DNA of 64,000 bases from Euleptes europaea (GCF_029931775.1 NC_079321.1:17256501-17320500), one strand, 5' to 3'; numbered from the stretch's first letter, positions 1 through 15,500 are shown. Numbers and translations are program-made. The notes: generated from the sequence alone by a model not told the origin.

Positions 1-453
1 TGTCACACTTGAAATTATGACTAGTGACTCCAGAGGTTTGTCATGAGTTAAGCTCCCAATTGATTGGAACTAAGATTTTTTTTTTTGCAGGAAATGTTGG
101 CCATTTAAAAAAAAATACCCCCTGTTCTAAGAATAAACTTGCAGATATATGACTAAAATGTGTACAAAAATGTATGCTGATCAGTGCTTCTAAATGTTGT
201 AGATCAGGTTCAGAACTTAAGTTTTGGCAGAAATCTAATTTTTGTTCAGTTTCTCACACGTTAGTTTTAGGGGGAATGGATGTACTTAGGTGCATCAACG
301 GTTATGGTACAGATGGTATGATTTCTGCCCAGTCTGTGGACTTCAAAAGGTGTATAGGGACCATAAATTCACACAGCGTTGAAATGGCATCACAGGTTTT
401 TTTAAAAAATCTGAAAGTAAAATTACTGCAGACATTTAACTTTTAAATTACAG
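1..453 (+). other. GPCPD1 intron, nothing recognised
   Basis: AT-rich intron sequence upstream of the first visible exon. Apart from short T and A runs I see no repeat or RNA gene. Confidence 0.6.
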
Positions 454-529
454 ACTACCGATGGTCCTTGCCAAGTCATAATTCACAAGTGGGAGACTCA
501 TCTACAACCACGATCAATAACCCCTTTAG
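454..529 (+). CDS. GPCPD1: GPCPD1 exon, first visible (CBM20 domain)
   Basis: A 76-bp exon between an acceptor ending TTACAG and a donor GTATGG. It starts in phase 0 and ends with one base of a codon. It encodes [20 protein letters not shown] and SITPL, which matches the end of the carbohydrate-binding module of human GPCPD1 ([17 protein letters not shown]). Confidence 0.94.
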
Positions 530-3500
530 GTATGGGCACCAGCTGCATCTGTTTGAGGCATATGCATAAGACTACTAATATGTAACACAATGGTTTAGTG
601 GGGGGGGGTTGGTGATATTTTGTAGAATTAAAGTAAAGGCAACTGGGCTACAAATGTACCTTTTAATATAACGTGGACGTTACACTCAAAATTGTTAGCT
701 AAAATAGTGGAAACGTCATAAACTTAATGTATGTGCACAGTTAACTTTTTTTGTGGCTTCATCATACCTATCTTTAACTCAATTTTTAGTTAGCCAGCAC
801 TGAATGTGTGGTGTATGCACTGTTAGTAGCAGTCATTGCCCTTTTGAGACTTGAGTCTATGATTAATTTTGTAGACCGTTCTTCTGTACTGGGAACTATA
901 ATTGCACGTGAGCAATTGCTAATTTAAAGTACCACTTGAAGGCTAGATACTTTTATCTCCCCTGAAATATTATACTAAAATTGAAAATATTAAAGTTTTG
1001 GGAATTTACATTTTCTGCTGATTTGGGATAAGTGCAAGCTGAAACATTTGAAAGTATACATTAATGTTCTCCCTCTGTCCCCTGGTTATAGAGGGATTAG
1101 AAATTACTTGCTGTTTGTTTTCTGTGAAACACCAGAGCTAAAAAGTTATAAGCAGTTTGGTCACTTTCATACTACAGCTAAATGCCCTTTTTTATTCTGC
1201 ATTACTTATTTACCCCTGAGCATGCTATTTGGAAATGAATTTCATGCACTTAGTAGAATGCACTGCAAATGAACACATTTAGGGTGGCAGGCTAAATCTT
1301 GCTGTCTAATTTTTAGGGGGGAAATTATGCGTGTCTTACTAATTATCTTTTAGTTCAGGTGTTCTGTCCCTCAGTAATCAGGCTCAGTAATCAAGCACAT
1401 TCTTCTTGTCTAGATTCCATACTTTTAAAATTATCTGATACTACTGCAGTTTAAATTCAGGTAGAAGCTCACTTTATTAAGTAATATATTAAATGACTCT
1501 TTTGCCTTTAAAAAGATGAAATCTGGTAATGTGTCACTCTCTGAAATGTCTCTGGTATCCATGGATTTAGGGACCTCAAATTTTCAAGGGGGCAGGAACC
1601 TTCCTTTGTTTAAATGAATTAATAAGATACTTAAACCAAAATGTACATTGCTTTGAAAAGTTTTCCTAGTCATTATTCTCCAAACAGTTTGCTTTGCTTT
1701 GTTTTTAAACTAGCTTTATATTCTGGCTCTTTTCAGTAGTCCCTCTGATCTAGGAAAGATCAGTTATACCAATGTTTGCAGGATTGAGGTCCTCAAGATT
1801 ATTCCCAACTGAAGTTTTACAGAATTCTAGAAGGAAGTCTGTCCTCCTGCTGCATGTTGAGGGTCAGACTTAATAATGGAAAATAACTCTTGAAATTAAT
1901 AAACAAAAACTAACCTTTTAGAAGTAGTTTTGTCTCAAATATGCATTGTTCTATTTATTGAATTTGTTTCGTGTTTAAAGCTTACAATTTTTATACCTTT
2001 ATAGCATGATAGTGAGTTTCTTTCCAAGAAAGGGGGAAAGAGGAGATAAGTATTTTTAATTGTAAATAACACCCAATCTTTGTCTAAATTGGAATTGTGT
2101 ATGAAAACAGATTTCTTGGTTAGCAGACAGACTAAAATACATCGGTAACCTACCATTATCCTTGTAGCATATCTGAACATAACAGACTGTCAAAATGTCA
2201 TGTCTTTTTCCAGTTTACATTGCTCAGTTTGAAGGAGCACATTACATCTTGCTGAGCACATTACATCTTGCTAAGCATTTATGGGATTAGTACTTGTAGC
2301 CGGTAAACAAAGCGTAGGTCCATACATTGCAATAAACATGCTTATTCTTTCTCTTCCTCATTTAAATAGTTAGCTGTAGAAAAGAGCAAGAGTCCAGTAG
2401 CACCTTAAAGACTAACAAACGTTCTGGCAGGGTATGAGCTTTCTGAAGAGAGCTGTGGCTCCCAAAAGCTCATACCCTGCCAGAAAGTTTAGTCTTTAAG
2501 GTGCTACTGGATTCTTCTCTTTTCTACTGCTATTGACAGACTAACATGGCTACCCATTGTGATCTAAATAGTTAGCTATTAGTATAAAGGTGCAGTTGTT
2601 AAGCTAGTATTTGACAGTGTGATGCATTACTGTGAACTACTCTCACAATTTGTCTGTTCAATTTTAGAGGATATTTCTCTGGATGATGGATACTTTGGAA
2701 TCTATGGTATGTAGCATTTACCCGTATCTATATATGTGTGTGTGTGTTATGATCTTGGGCTTTGTAGCAAGATAATAGTTTTGAACTAATTAAAATGCAG
2801 ATATAGGGTAATATTTAAGCTACCCAAAACTGGCTGAGTAAAGGCAACATTTCACGGCATTATGGCCTGATCAAGACTCTTGGGACTGTGTCTAAACAAA
2901 AACATGCCCTTTGCTAAGCTGGTGTAGGAGTTGAATGGATCCCAATGTGTCACTGAAATGAAAAGCCTTTGCAGATGGGGTGGCATGGAACATGCCCACA
3001 GCTGTCAAAAAAAAAAAGTTAACCTTTTATTAAGTATGCTTGTATGCCAATTTCGATTTCCTTGCAACTAAGGGTAAAAATGACCCCAGCTCTCCTGGAA
3101 GAAAACATTGCACTTTTATTACAACCCCACACACACAAAGTAGTGGGTGGGTTGCATAAAACATCACAGGGCGATTGCCCCCCACAAAGCATGGAGTTGT
3201 AAAAGATGGCAAACTATGTGTTATTTGAGTTTGTGGGGGGGGGGTTACTTCTCTGGGTCCATTTTACTTCCTTCGTTAAGACACGCCATCTAGCACCACC
3301 AGGATTACAATTTGGAAGAAACAATTTTTTTTGCAGTTCTAGATTGCAGGCCAAGCACACACTGTAGTTTGCTGCAACTGTAGGCTTGCCGCAAAAGCAG
3401 AACTAAACGATTGTTTGATGCTGCCAGAGAGAGGGGGAAGGATTGTGCGTGTCTACGTAGCAGCATGGCATAGCAGTTAAGAGTGGTGGACTCTAATCTG

Positions 3501-6500
3501 GAAAACCGGGTTCGATTCCCCATTCTTCCATGTGAAGTCTGCTGGGTGACCTTGGACCAGTTCTCTCAGAACTCTCTCAGCCTATGTGGAGGCAGGCAAA
3601 GGTGAACCACCTCCGAATTCCTCTTGCCTTGATAACCCTACGGGATCGCCATAAGTCAGCTATGACTTGATGGCAAAAATCACACACATAGCAGCAAGAC
3701 ATGTTGTAGGGGGGAAGTAAGCTGCTGGAGTGTATCATAGTGAGTGCTATGATGATTGTTTCTTTTTCCTTTGTCAGATGAAGTGGAAAGTGTTGATTCT
3801 GGGTGGCTGACATGTCAGACAGAAATAAGACTGCGCCTGCATTTTTCTGAAAAACCACCTGTATCTATAACCAAGAAAAAATTTAAAAAGTCTAGATTTA
3901 GGTATGATCAAACAAATAGAACTTTTTCATTTCTTATTTAAGTTAGAATCCGTATTTCTGTATTGTAGCCGTATTTGGATGTGATAGTCTATAGTTCTGA
4001 AAAAAACCCCAGATTTTCTAACTATTTGGTATCTAATTCAAGGGTCAAGGCTCTTGGAGATCTGGGTTACCTTAGTAAATGCTGTTTTAAATAGGGGTTG
4101 GCAAAGTAGAGGAATAAATATGCATCATATTTGGGGAGAGGAGGATGGAAGGTGACATTGTATCACCTGATCTCATCAAATCTCAGAAGCTAAGCAAGAT
4201 TGATACTTGGAAGACCTCCAAGGAAGACTATGCAGAGGAAGGCAATGGCAAACCACCTCTGCTTAATCACCTGCCTTGAGCACTCCTTGCAGGTGTCTCC
4301 CTAAGTCGCCTGCTGTCACTTGATGGCACTTTATACACACACACACATGTTTGGGAAGGGACCATGGCTCAGTGGTAGAGCATTTGCTTTGCATGCAGAC
4401 GGTTGGTTCCAGGTTCAATCCCCTGCATCTCCAGTTAAAAGGATCAAGTAGGATGTCATGTGAAAGATTTCCACCAGAGGCCCTGGAGAGATGCTTCCAG
4501 TCTGAGTAGACGATACTGACCTTGATGAACTGATGGTCTGATTCAGTATAAGGTGGAGTCATGTGTAATCTGTGGATCTGGAAAGAATAGAAGAGTACTA
4601 CATTTGTTACAGGGTTTATCCTCAAAAGCCTGACATACCAGTTGGAATCTCTGATGCCATAGTCTCTGTTCTGTAGCCATTGTTGCTCTCACTGCAGCTC
4701 CAAGCCTTGTGCATCATCAAGATTTGGTTTTTTCCCTGCGGTGTAGGGTGAAACTCACTCTGGAAGGTTTGGAGGAGGAGGGGGAAGATGACGACGACGA
4801 TGACAGACTGTCTCCTACAATTCCACAGAAAATAGCAAACACACTAGAGATCTCCGTAATAAGTGACACTGAATTCCAGTCTCGGCATTCTCAGCCAGAA
4901 TGTGGCTACGCTTTACAGCCCGACCGATGGACTGAATACAGCATCCTTACCATGGAGCCAGACAACCTGGAATTAATCTTTGACTTTTTTGAGGTGAGGG
5001 CTTTTCTAGTTTTTCTGGTTGTTTGTTTGCTTGCTGGGTCCCTTTTCAGTATGTTACTCTTTGCCACATTAATCAATCCTATATCAGGGTCCCAACTGTG
5101 CTAAAAAACTGTTACGGATAAGAAAGTCAAACTGGTAGAAGAAAAAGGAGGGGAGCAAACTTCACCAACAATGAAGTTTGCTCTCTGAGGTTAATCTGAT
5201 CAGTGATGGAAATTTGACCTGTTCAGACTTCTTTCTCCCGTTCCACCCTTATGAGGTAGGGAGTAGAAGGGGACCAATACTGGGAAATCTGTTACATTGA
5301 GGCATCTATATTATCCTGGTTATTGAACCCAGGTTCTCTAGTGAGGTCAGTATCCTGCATTCTGACTACTGGAAACCATACCGAGACCGTACCTTGTTTC
5401 TATTGCCATTGCCTCTTAAAGGTTTCCATTTGACAGAGTATTCTTACGAACATATAAAAGCCAAGACTCAGATGGATAAAGTGCCTGAACGAAGAAGCAA
5501 ACTCTCCCTCATCATACTATAACTAGTCTCTAGTCTCCTTCACCTCTCCTTGTACGTTTCAATACATGGTGGGGGAAAGGGGAAAGATTTAATTTTGTAT
5601 TTCATCTCTCTCAGCAGTGACAGACATAATAATGAATCTGTTGCATAAGCCTAACATAAGTTACTTAGGTCGGACCAGAACCACCGGATTGAAATTTAAT
5701 CAAAAGAGTTTCCATCTAGACATTAGGAAGAACTTTCTAACAGAGTGGTTCCTCAGTGGAACAGGCTTCCTCGGGAGGTGGTAAGTGCTCCTTCCCTGGA
5801 GGTTTTTAAGCAGAGGCTAGATGACCATCTGTCTGCAATGCTGATTCTATTACCATAGGCAGATCATGAAAGGGAGGGCATCTTGGCCATCTTCTGGGCA
5901 TGGAGTAGGGGTCACTGGGGGGGATAGTTGTGAATTTTCTGCATTGTGCAGGGGGTTGGACTAGATGACCCTGGTGGTCCCTTCCAACTCTATGATTCTA
6001 AGCTCACATGTCCAGCGTGCTCATATTCATGGTAGCAGCAAAGTGAGTTGTAAGTAGAAGATAAAAGCTTTGCCTCTATAATGGACCTAGGGTTTTTCTT
6101 TAAGTTCAGTGTAGCCTTGCTGTTTATCTGCAAATGAGGGGCCAGACTGAGGTTCAGAGAGGTGCTAAGTTGTGAATAGAGCAATTGTCTAAATATCTCA
6201 ACAACTGCATTTTCAGGAAGAACTTAGTGAAGCAGTGATACAAGGGGATGCACTTCCGGGCCATGTGGGCTCTGCGTGTTTGCTGTCGTCTACAATTGCA
6301 GAACTGGGAAAGAGTTGTGGCAATATCACGCTTCCTATCATGAACAGAATTTCACGAAAAACCATCGGAAAAGTTAGAGGTATGCTTAATGCAGCAATAG
6401 TGTTAATGTGAGCAGGAGCCATAAGCTAAACAAAGAATTTCATAGGGGACACATGTGAACACATGAAGCTGCCTTCTGCTGAATCAGACCCTTGGTCCAT

Positions 6501-9500
6501 CTAAGTCAGTATTGTCTAAGACTGGCAGCACCTCTCCAGGGTCTCAGGCAGGGGTCTTTCACATCACCTACTCGCCTAGTCCCTTGAACTGGAGATGCTG
6601 GGGATTGAACCTGGGACCTTCTGCATGCCAAGCAGAGGCTCTACCACTGAGCTACAGTCAAATTAATGTTTTGAAAAAGATACCTACAGTGCAGTGCTAT
6701 ACGTGTGTACTTGGAAGTTCCAGTGAATTCAATGGCTTTCTCCCAAGTAACTATGCCTCGGATTTCTCCCAAGTAACCATGCCTAGGACAAATGGCATGT
6801 TTTTAAGTATGCCTATTCTATCTTTGCTGCTTCTGTAGCTTTTCAGTAGCTGTTGCTCTGAACCAAGTGAGAAGGTAAAGTACTACGTTTTTAAACTAAA
6901 AATAGAAGAACTTGATGACCAAGTCATATTTGCTTTTCTTTGTAGTTGACTATATAGTTATTAAGCCCATTCAAGGATACTCTTGTGATATGCATGCTTC
7001 GTTTTGCAAATACTGGAAACCAAGAGGAGGGCTAGATGTTGGACATCGAGGTGCAGGAAACTCTACAACTACCACCAAGTAAGTCTGAATGTTTAAAAAC
7101 ACTTTAGTAGCTACTTTGTACAATACCGGCTCAAGTGTATACCAGCTCAATTGTATATGCAGCCAAAGCTCTTATGGATGTTACACCCCAGCGTGGTGTA
7201 GTAGTTAAGAGCGGTGGACTCTAATCTGGAGAATCGGGTTTGATTGCCCACTCTTCCACATGAAGCTGCTGGGTGGCCTTGGGCTAGTCACAGTTCTCTC
7301 AAAACTCTCAGCCCCACTTAACTTACAAGGCCCCTGTTGAGGGGTGAGGGGCAGTTGGAAGCCGCTTTGAGACTTCTTACTGTACAGAAAATCAGGGTAT
7401 AAAAACCAACTCTTCTTCAGTAGCAGAGCAAAGTCTGTGAACACACACATGTATAAGAATATGTGTGTGTATGTACATAGCCTGCCTTATACTGAGTGGG
7501 ATCATTGGTCCATCTTAGCCCATATTGTCTACGCTGACTCACAGCAGCTTTTCAGAGTGTTACAGAGGTCATTCCCGGCACTTGATAACTGAAATTCTTT
7601 AATTGGTGATGTTGGTTGTAGAACCAGGAACCTTCTGACATTCAAAACATGGGCTTGATTACTAAGCTGTGATCCCAGTTGCCTCTTGAGCACTGGGAGC
7701 TGCTGCTTCAAAAGTCAAAAAGACTTTGACCTGCACTTCCGTGTCAGTTTTCCCCCTTCATGTATGTTTTTCTGCCTTGGATTGTGGCTGCTGCTTCTCC
7801 TGAATACCTAGCATGCTTGGCTTGGTTTTAGCAGCTGCCTCCACTGAGCCAGAGGACTACTGTAGGGAGAATGGGAGCATTTCTTCTTGCCTTTCCGAAG
7901 GGAAAAGTTTTGACATCTTCAATATGCTAGATTGGGGCAATGTTTTCTCTTAAAGTCCCTGGTCTTAATGATGAAGGCGGCCCTAAACTACTGTAGAAGT
8001 CAAAATGATAGAAACAGACCTGACTCAGTGTCAGTTGAGTCCTTTTTGAGCCAAATTCCATAAATGACCAACTCCAAAATGCACAAGTACTGTTTTACAG
8101 CAACAAAATATTACTATTACTGTTAAATAGCACTTGCAGGTTTTTGAAATTTGTGGTTATGGAACTATTCACGGGGGAAAGAAGATTTGTGTCCAATTGA
8201 TTTTGAGTCAGGCACCCCGAGGGCAGGCAGCTTGCATATTCCTGGTATATGACAGTTGTTAATCCATTAAAATGTACTGAAAATAAGCGATCTAGAATGT
8301 GAAAATTCTGCTGTATTCTGCAGACAGTATGAATACAGATATTGGTTTATATAGGTGAGGGGTTTGTTACAGTTTGAACTGCAAGGATTGGTTGATGCCA
8401 AGTTGTCCTGATTGTTAACTGTTTCAGTTGTAAATTAATTTGTGATTTTATGACTTAAAAATCAAACTCTTCCTTTTGTTCCCAGGCTTGCTAAGCTTCG
8501 AGAGAATACTGTTGCTTCTTTAAAGAACGCTGCTAGACATGTATGTGTATAATATTTACCTTCGTTTGTTTTTTGCATGTTAATGCCTATAAGCATCTTA
8601 CGGAGAGAACCATGTAGAAAAGGCATTCTCCATTCATATTATGGAACTGATAGTTTTTATCATAAGGATTAATACAGGTTTTACGTTTATTATGCTCGTC
8701 TTGCAGTTGTTGTCCCCCTCATCTCTCCCTTTTTTATAACTGGGAAAAAACTTCTACATTTCAAGGCTTACAGGTGTGAATAATTTCATTTGGGGGGGGG
8801 GAATCTTTTTACTGTAATCTTGTGCCTTCAAAGAGTAGAACCCTACAGTTAGTTGCATATGAGCCCAAACATTCTGTTGGGACAGCATGCAAAGTCCTTT
8901 CTTGAGCTTGACCCTGACTGGGAATACGTACATGAAATGATATTAAACGAGGACTTGGGCGCGAAGATCTAAGGAGAAAGGTTAAGATAACTATTTCAAA
9001 CCTTTATATAAGCTTGCCTTTCTGTCAGAATACTGTGACCCAAGGCAGGTTACAACAGTAAAAACAGTACAGAAATATAATTCTAAAAACAAAATTAAAA
9101 CAATAATTAGAAAAAAAACTTTAAAATTCAAGGCAGCCGAAGAGTTCTTCTGAAGAGATCAGTTTTACAAACCTTTCAAAACTATAAGAGAAGTTGAGAC
9201 CTTCTAATTTGGAGCAGCCACAGAAAAAACCCACAGATGGGCAGCAGTAGAATGTACCCTTGTAGGGGTCAGAATGACCAGAAGGCATGCACTGAGCAAA
9301 TATGATAATGCATACAATGACTCAGTTTAGACATCATGTAAACACAAGGTTAGTGGGATTGTCTGAACATGTGCCTCTCTTCTGGATGTACTTTGGGCCA
9401 ATAAGCTAAGATTTGAAACCATGGTTGAGGTTGGTCTATTAACCACAGTTAGTCTCAACTGTAGCTTTTTTTTGGTAACATGCAAGTTCAAACATGCTGG

Positions 9501-12500
9501 CTTGTTCCTTGCACTGCCCTGCATACCTACGGAACAAAGGCAGTGAAACCAGCATTTGTGGAGGCAAGCCAGCATTCCAGTGATCATTGGACGCTGACTC
9601 CTCATTTGGCAAACTAATCAGTTAAAATAAACCATTATTCTGTGTTAAGACTAAACCAAGCCATTGAGGGCCAGCGTGGTGTAGTGGTTAAGAGCGGTGG
9701 CTTGGAGCGGTGGACTCTAATCTGGAGAACTGGGTTTGATTCCCCACTCCTCCACATAAGTGGTGGACGCTAATCTGGTGGACTGGGTTGGTTTCCCCAC
9801 TCTTCCACATGAAGCCTGCTGGGTGACCTTGGGCTAGTCACAGCTCTCTTAGAGCTCTCTCAGCCCCACCTACCTCACAGGGTGTCTGTTGTGGGGAGGG
9901 GAAGGGAAGGCGATTGCAAGCCAGTTTGATTCTCCCTTAAGTGTTAGAGAAAGTCAGCATATAAAAACCAACTCTTGTTAACATGATCTTACTCTTGAAA
10001 AACCTTATTTCATTTAGATGGGAAAGGAGTCAAGGGGGTACTTTTGATTTGACATTCAGGATTAAGCTACAGAAAAAAATAGCAAGGTTATTTTTAGTAA
10101 AGTTGGAAATAAGTGGTCTATAACTGTCAGTGTGTGGGTCTGAGGCAAAAATATCCTAGAATTCCTTTGTTCATATATATATTTAAAGACCAAGTAACAG
10201 TTTCAGGAAGTACTGCTATAGGTCTGGCTGGGGGTGAGACAGAAGTTAATCATAAGCTTTGAAATAGTCATTAGGTGGGAATTAGCTCAGGAAAGCTCTG
10301 ATCTGAAAAGTCTTGTCGCAGATGCAGCTTTATGTATTTATGGCAAATACAAATTTGAGTACAAACTAAGCACATTCTCATGTAATCTTCACAAAAAAAT
10401 TTCTTTGTGTATTCTACAATCTCAGGGAGCAGCCTTTGTGGAGTTCGATGTACATCTTTCTAAGGATCAACTTCCCATAATATATCATGATCTGACTTGC
10501 TGCATTGCCATGAAAAAGGTATGTAATTTTAGCTTCTCTGTGCAGGCATCCATCCATCTCACTTGCCTAAAGCTTTTTGGGGTGGCCTGTAAAATAGTTT
10601 GATAACTCAAACTGACATTGATGGCTGTAATATATAATGGAAATAATTGCAGTTACTTCTGTTACATTAAAGCCACCAATGCAGAGAGATAAATACATTT
10701 CTCACCTTGGCTTTCTTAGTGTAAATTCTTAAAAGTACAATGCAAAGCATCTTCCTGTCCAGGTTCTGACTTGCCAACCGTTGTGTATTTTACCACTGTC
10801 TAGCAATCTTCTTGCATCCAACACTGAATTTTGATAGAATTTCATTCGGGACAGTTTTCCCCTCTGTTGGTAGGACAAGAGGACATTTCCTTGATATTCT
10901 TTAAGAGCGGTGGCTTTCAAACATTATGCCTTTAGAAAATCAAACCACTAAGAGCAGAGGTAGGCAGCTTGTTTGGCCCTAGTGGCCAACCCCCCCCCCC
11001 CACTCACTCACACATTATACTGCCTGTCAAGATATTGGTGTCCTGGCAAGCTAAGAAGAGTAATGGGGAAGACTGAGCAGGGTTGTACTTGGTCAGAAAC
11101 ACTGGGAGCAAGCTGAGTCCCAGTGTATTGGCGGGGGTGGGGGGACTTGCCTTGGGTGTCCCTTGGGTGGAGAACTGGACCTGCTTGCCAAGCAAAATGG
11201 TCTGGCGTGCCACTGGTAAGCATGCATTCTACCCCTGAGTCAGAGGCTCTTTATTTTAAATCATTTCTATGGGATCTGAAACTTATATATGTAACCATTA
11301 GGGCAAATAAAAATGCTTCCCATTTTGAATGGGAAGCTAGGAAATTTGTGTGACTTACTAATGGAAGAATTTTTCACATAGATAGAAGATAGCAATTTGT
11401 GTGTGTGTAGAAGATAGCAATTTGTGTGTGTGTATAAGACATGCATGGTGGCACTCCTATAAAAATCTTGCTAATCTTAAAAACTGATGCTTCCCTTCAG
11501 ATGGGTGGGTTGTAGCACTGCTACTTATTGCTGAAGAAATGCAAGTACAGCCAACAATTGCTTGCCTAATGCCGTGGCCAGTAAGTCGGTGCAGAGAAAC
11601 CTTTCACAGGCTGTGGGACAGGAGAGTGGGCCAGCTTTGCCCTGCCCGTTATGCGTGTGTTAGTTTTACCAGAGGCTTTGGTCACACAACCTCTCAACAG
11701 CAACCATTGGTTGAGCTAAAAGGAAGGAATGGATACTGGAAGCTCCTAGGCCACTGTGCTAGGTGCAGGGGGTGACAGCGGAATTCGGTGTCCTATTGTG
11801 TACCCCGGCAATGGCAAATTCATGCACGGTTTTTCGGAACAGAGAACGGGTGAAGTTGAATTTGCTTAGAGAACACCCAGCTGCTTCTAACCTAATCTTT
11901 CTGTCTGTTTGTTTAAAAGAAAGATGAATCTGACCCGTTGGAGCTGTTTGAGATTGCAGTGAAAGAGCTGACATTTGCCCAGCTGCAGTTATTAAAGGTA
12001 GTGTACTAGATATATCTAAGATTAAGCCTTTTTGAAATATATTTGTGCTTAAAATGTCTCACCTGCCCTTCAGCCCCACACTGGTTCTCAAGGCAGCTGG
12101 TGATAACAGCATAGAACACAAATGTTAAGGTTCCTGAAACTGCAACAATAACAGCAATTAATAGAGCTACATTCGAGTCCAGTATCACCTTAGAGACCCA
12201 CAAGGTCTTTGAAGTAAAAGCTTTCGAGAGTCAAGGCTCGCTTCATCAGATACATCTGACAAAGGGGAGCTTTGACTCATACCCCAAAAATCTTTCTGGT
12301 CTCGAAGGTGCTACTGGACTCAAATCTAGCTCTACTACCACATACCAACATGGCTACCCTTTGAAGCGATTAATAGCAGCATCATATAATCAGAAGCAGC
12401 TTCTGCTGATTGGATGAGCCTCCCTCAAATGACTGTCAAAACAAGAAGAAAGTTCTAGTCAACCTTCTGACAACCTGAATGGACTGGGTCTTTGTTGCCT

Positions 12501-15500
12501 CCATCCGAAAGGAAGAACCAGAATGATGATACCAGTACAGAAAAGTCCTTCCTTTCTTCCTTCCTCGTGGCAACAGTTCTGCCGCAATGGTTGGAGGAGT
12601 ACCAAGCAAGATCTCTCCAGGTGACAGAGGAGTATAGGGGACACTCACCTAGGAGAAGGCGTTCTCTTAAGTATCCTGGGTTCAGGTCATGTTGGGTACC
12701 AGAGGCAAGAACCAGCTTCTTGAATCGAGTCTGAGTAACCACTGGTAATCAATGCAACTACTTCATTATAGGAATAATATGTTCTCTCTGACCAACTTCC
12801 AGCCAATAGCTGAGGTGCACTCTTTTGAACCAGCTGGAATTGTTCAGCTATTCCCATGTAAAACATACATCAGGCTGGGAAGTTACCATGGCATGTGTGC
12901 TGGACTTACCTTGTTTATTCAGTAGAGGATGCAGCTGGTAGAATGCTCAGAGAAATCACTTTGATGTTCCTAACCACACAACATTGCCTTCTGCCGAGTC
13001 TGACTCTTGGTCCAGCTATCCCAGGGCAGACTGTTCTCACACTAGCTTGCTTGCTTCATTTATACCCCACCGTTCTCCTTAATGGGTACCTAAAGTGGTT
13101 CACATTCTTCTCCTTTTTGTTTTATGTTCTCCTTCCTGTTTTATCCTCACAACAGCACTCCTGTGAGCTGCGAGTGTGTGACTGGCCTAAAGTCACTTAG
13201 CAGGCTTCCATGGTAGAGCAGGGATTTGAGCCTGGGTCCTCCCATATTCTTAGTTGAGCACTCTAACCACTGCGCCATGTTGGTGCCCATGGTCTGAGGT
13301 AAACATCGTTTCCAGCCCTGTTCCTTTGGACCCTTTAAGTGGAAGTACCAGGCCCTGAACCTGGGACCTCCTGAATGCAATGCAGATGCTTTACCCCTAA
13401 TTTGGAAACTACTGCTTTGGGGGGCGGGTGTAATTCTTAACATACTTTAAATCTCATTATTTCATCTGCTTCCATCCCTGATCAAACCCATACAATGTGT
13501 GAGTGCCTTCTACAGCCTCTTTGTTTTAGATGACTGTAATTGTTATTGATACTTCCTCCTATTCGGGTTTTTTTTTTTTTAAGTTCTCCCTATCGCCAGT
13601 CACATAACCAGGATTAGCAGTATTAGTTGTTCAAAGATTGGGGATGAGAAAGAGGCTTATCATTTGAAAGATAAAAAGCTGCTCCAGAAGAGTAGAAGGA
13701 CAACATGAAGTCATAGCTGCAAGGTGCTATTTGTGCTCCCGTGGTATGCCTTGCAATTTCTCTCCATATCTGAAATAACAGACCACAATGAAGTTAATAT
13801 GGCACAAAATAGGCAGCTGTCTGCAGCAGTATCATACGTCCATCTGAAGTATTAATAATGAACATACAAAACACATGAAGCTGCCTTATACAGAATAAGA
13901 CCCTTGGTCCATCAAAGTCAGTATTTTCTACTCAGACTGGCAGAAGCTCTTCAGGGTCTCAGGTGGATGTCTTTCACATCACCTACTTGCCTAGTCCCTT
14001 TAACTGGAGATGCCGGGGATTGAACCTGGGACCTTCTGCATGCCAAGCAGATGCTCTACCACTGAGCCACGGCCCCTCGCCAGACTTCTGACCCCCAACC
14101 TGTGAGCCTTCCATTTGACCGCTTACAAGGTTAAATGTGAAAGTGCAAAAGAAATTAAAATACTTCTGGAGGAGTTGAGAAATCTTCCAGAATTGCTTGA
14201 CAGTTCTTGATGCATTATACTCAAATTGGAACGGTCCTTTAGGGAAGACACAAGCGCTGCAGTTGACTGGTGCTATGAAAACTCTTGAATATCTTAACAA
14301 TTGCAGCATCAAAAGAGATGGACCATGTATGAAGCAATTAAAAGTAGCTCCTGGGCTGCTTCTTCCACAGTGGCAACGAGCAGCATCCGTTCTGCCACAG
14401 CTGCATCCTGTTTTAACTATCCCCTCCCCTGCCAGCTACAAAGCAGAACTAGAATCTTTGTTGCTGTAATGGGAGCGAGGATGGCAAGGTGCCAACCTCC
14501 CTATTCACAGGGTGCTGCTTCTGCTTCCATGGAAAGATACAGTGCCTCTATCAGCAAAAGCTAAATACTTTGCATAAATATATTTCTATTTTTGCCAACT
14601 GCACTAGATTTTTCTGGTCATTGGAGGCCAAAGAGATGTGAATAGTCTCTTGTAGAGACGTGGCAGCTTGGCCTTTGTACATTCAATGGGCTCTGGATTA
14701 CTGTCTGCATCTGATCTCTTGGTTAGGATACCATTTGTCAGAACAGTAACTGCTCCCGAGCTGCATCACGGACAGGGCTCATTCGCTGTTTTGCAGACCG
14801 CGTCTAGCGACTCGGGGTAAGCTTTCTTTCAGTGGCAGCAAAAGTGCTTGCATGGCTTTGTCTAGAGGCCCTGCGTGTGACCTCCATTCACACCTCATCT
14901 GGGCCACGCTTGAAAGAACCTACCACTGCTGGCAAGCACATTTTTTAAAGCTGATCTGCCTTTTATTTGTAGCTGGCGCATGTGACTGCCTTGAAATCTA
15001 AAGACAGCCAAGGTATGTAGAAGTCAGGGGAATCTTTCCTAACCATTACGTAGTTGGTTCTGAGCAACCGAATGAAGCTGCTGGTTAATGTTTCAAGAGG
15101 AGCGGGGTGGTGGTGTCTTATCTGCTAAGATATCCCTTTTAATGTGGAAGGAAAATGTTAATTTCAGAGTAGGTCACAATGTACTTAGGTTGGCAGTGCT
15201 GTATATCTTGTACTAGTATATATGCCGTGGAGCAAATGCCTGTAGATGTTTGTAAGCAGACACCACGTTATGACTTCCACATGATCAAGATCTCTGGTGA
15301 CAAGGTGGTAATTAGACTGCTGGAACAGTTGGGTAGCTCTTGGTGTACAACTTCCATTGTACACTTCCTAGGTCAGCGAATACCAGGTTGTTTGGGATGT
15401 GGCCGGGGAGGGGAGCTGGGCCTCAGCATACGAACCCTGGGGCTTGCTGGCAAAACTATTGTTGCAAATGGTTTGTGGGCCTCTAGGAGAAGGGAAACCG

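Noticed and set aside
13983-14312. Reverse-strand frame of 109 codons
   Set aside because: Part is the antisense translation of a tRNA-derived SINE and the rest has no homology; similar SINE frames at 6512, 52547 and 62703 were dismissed for the same reason.
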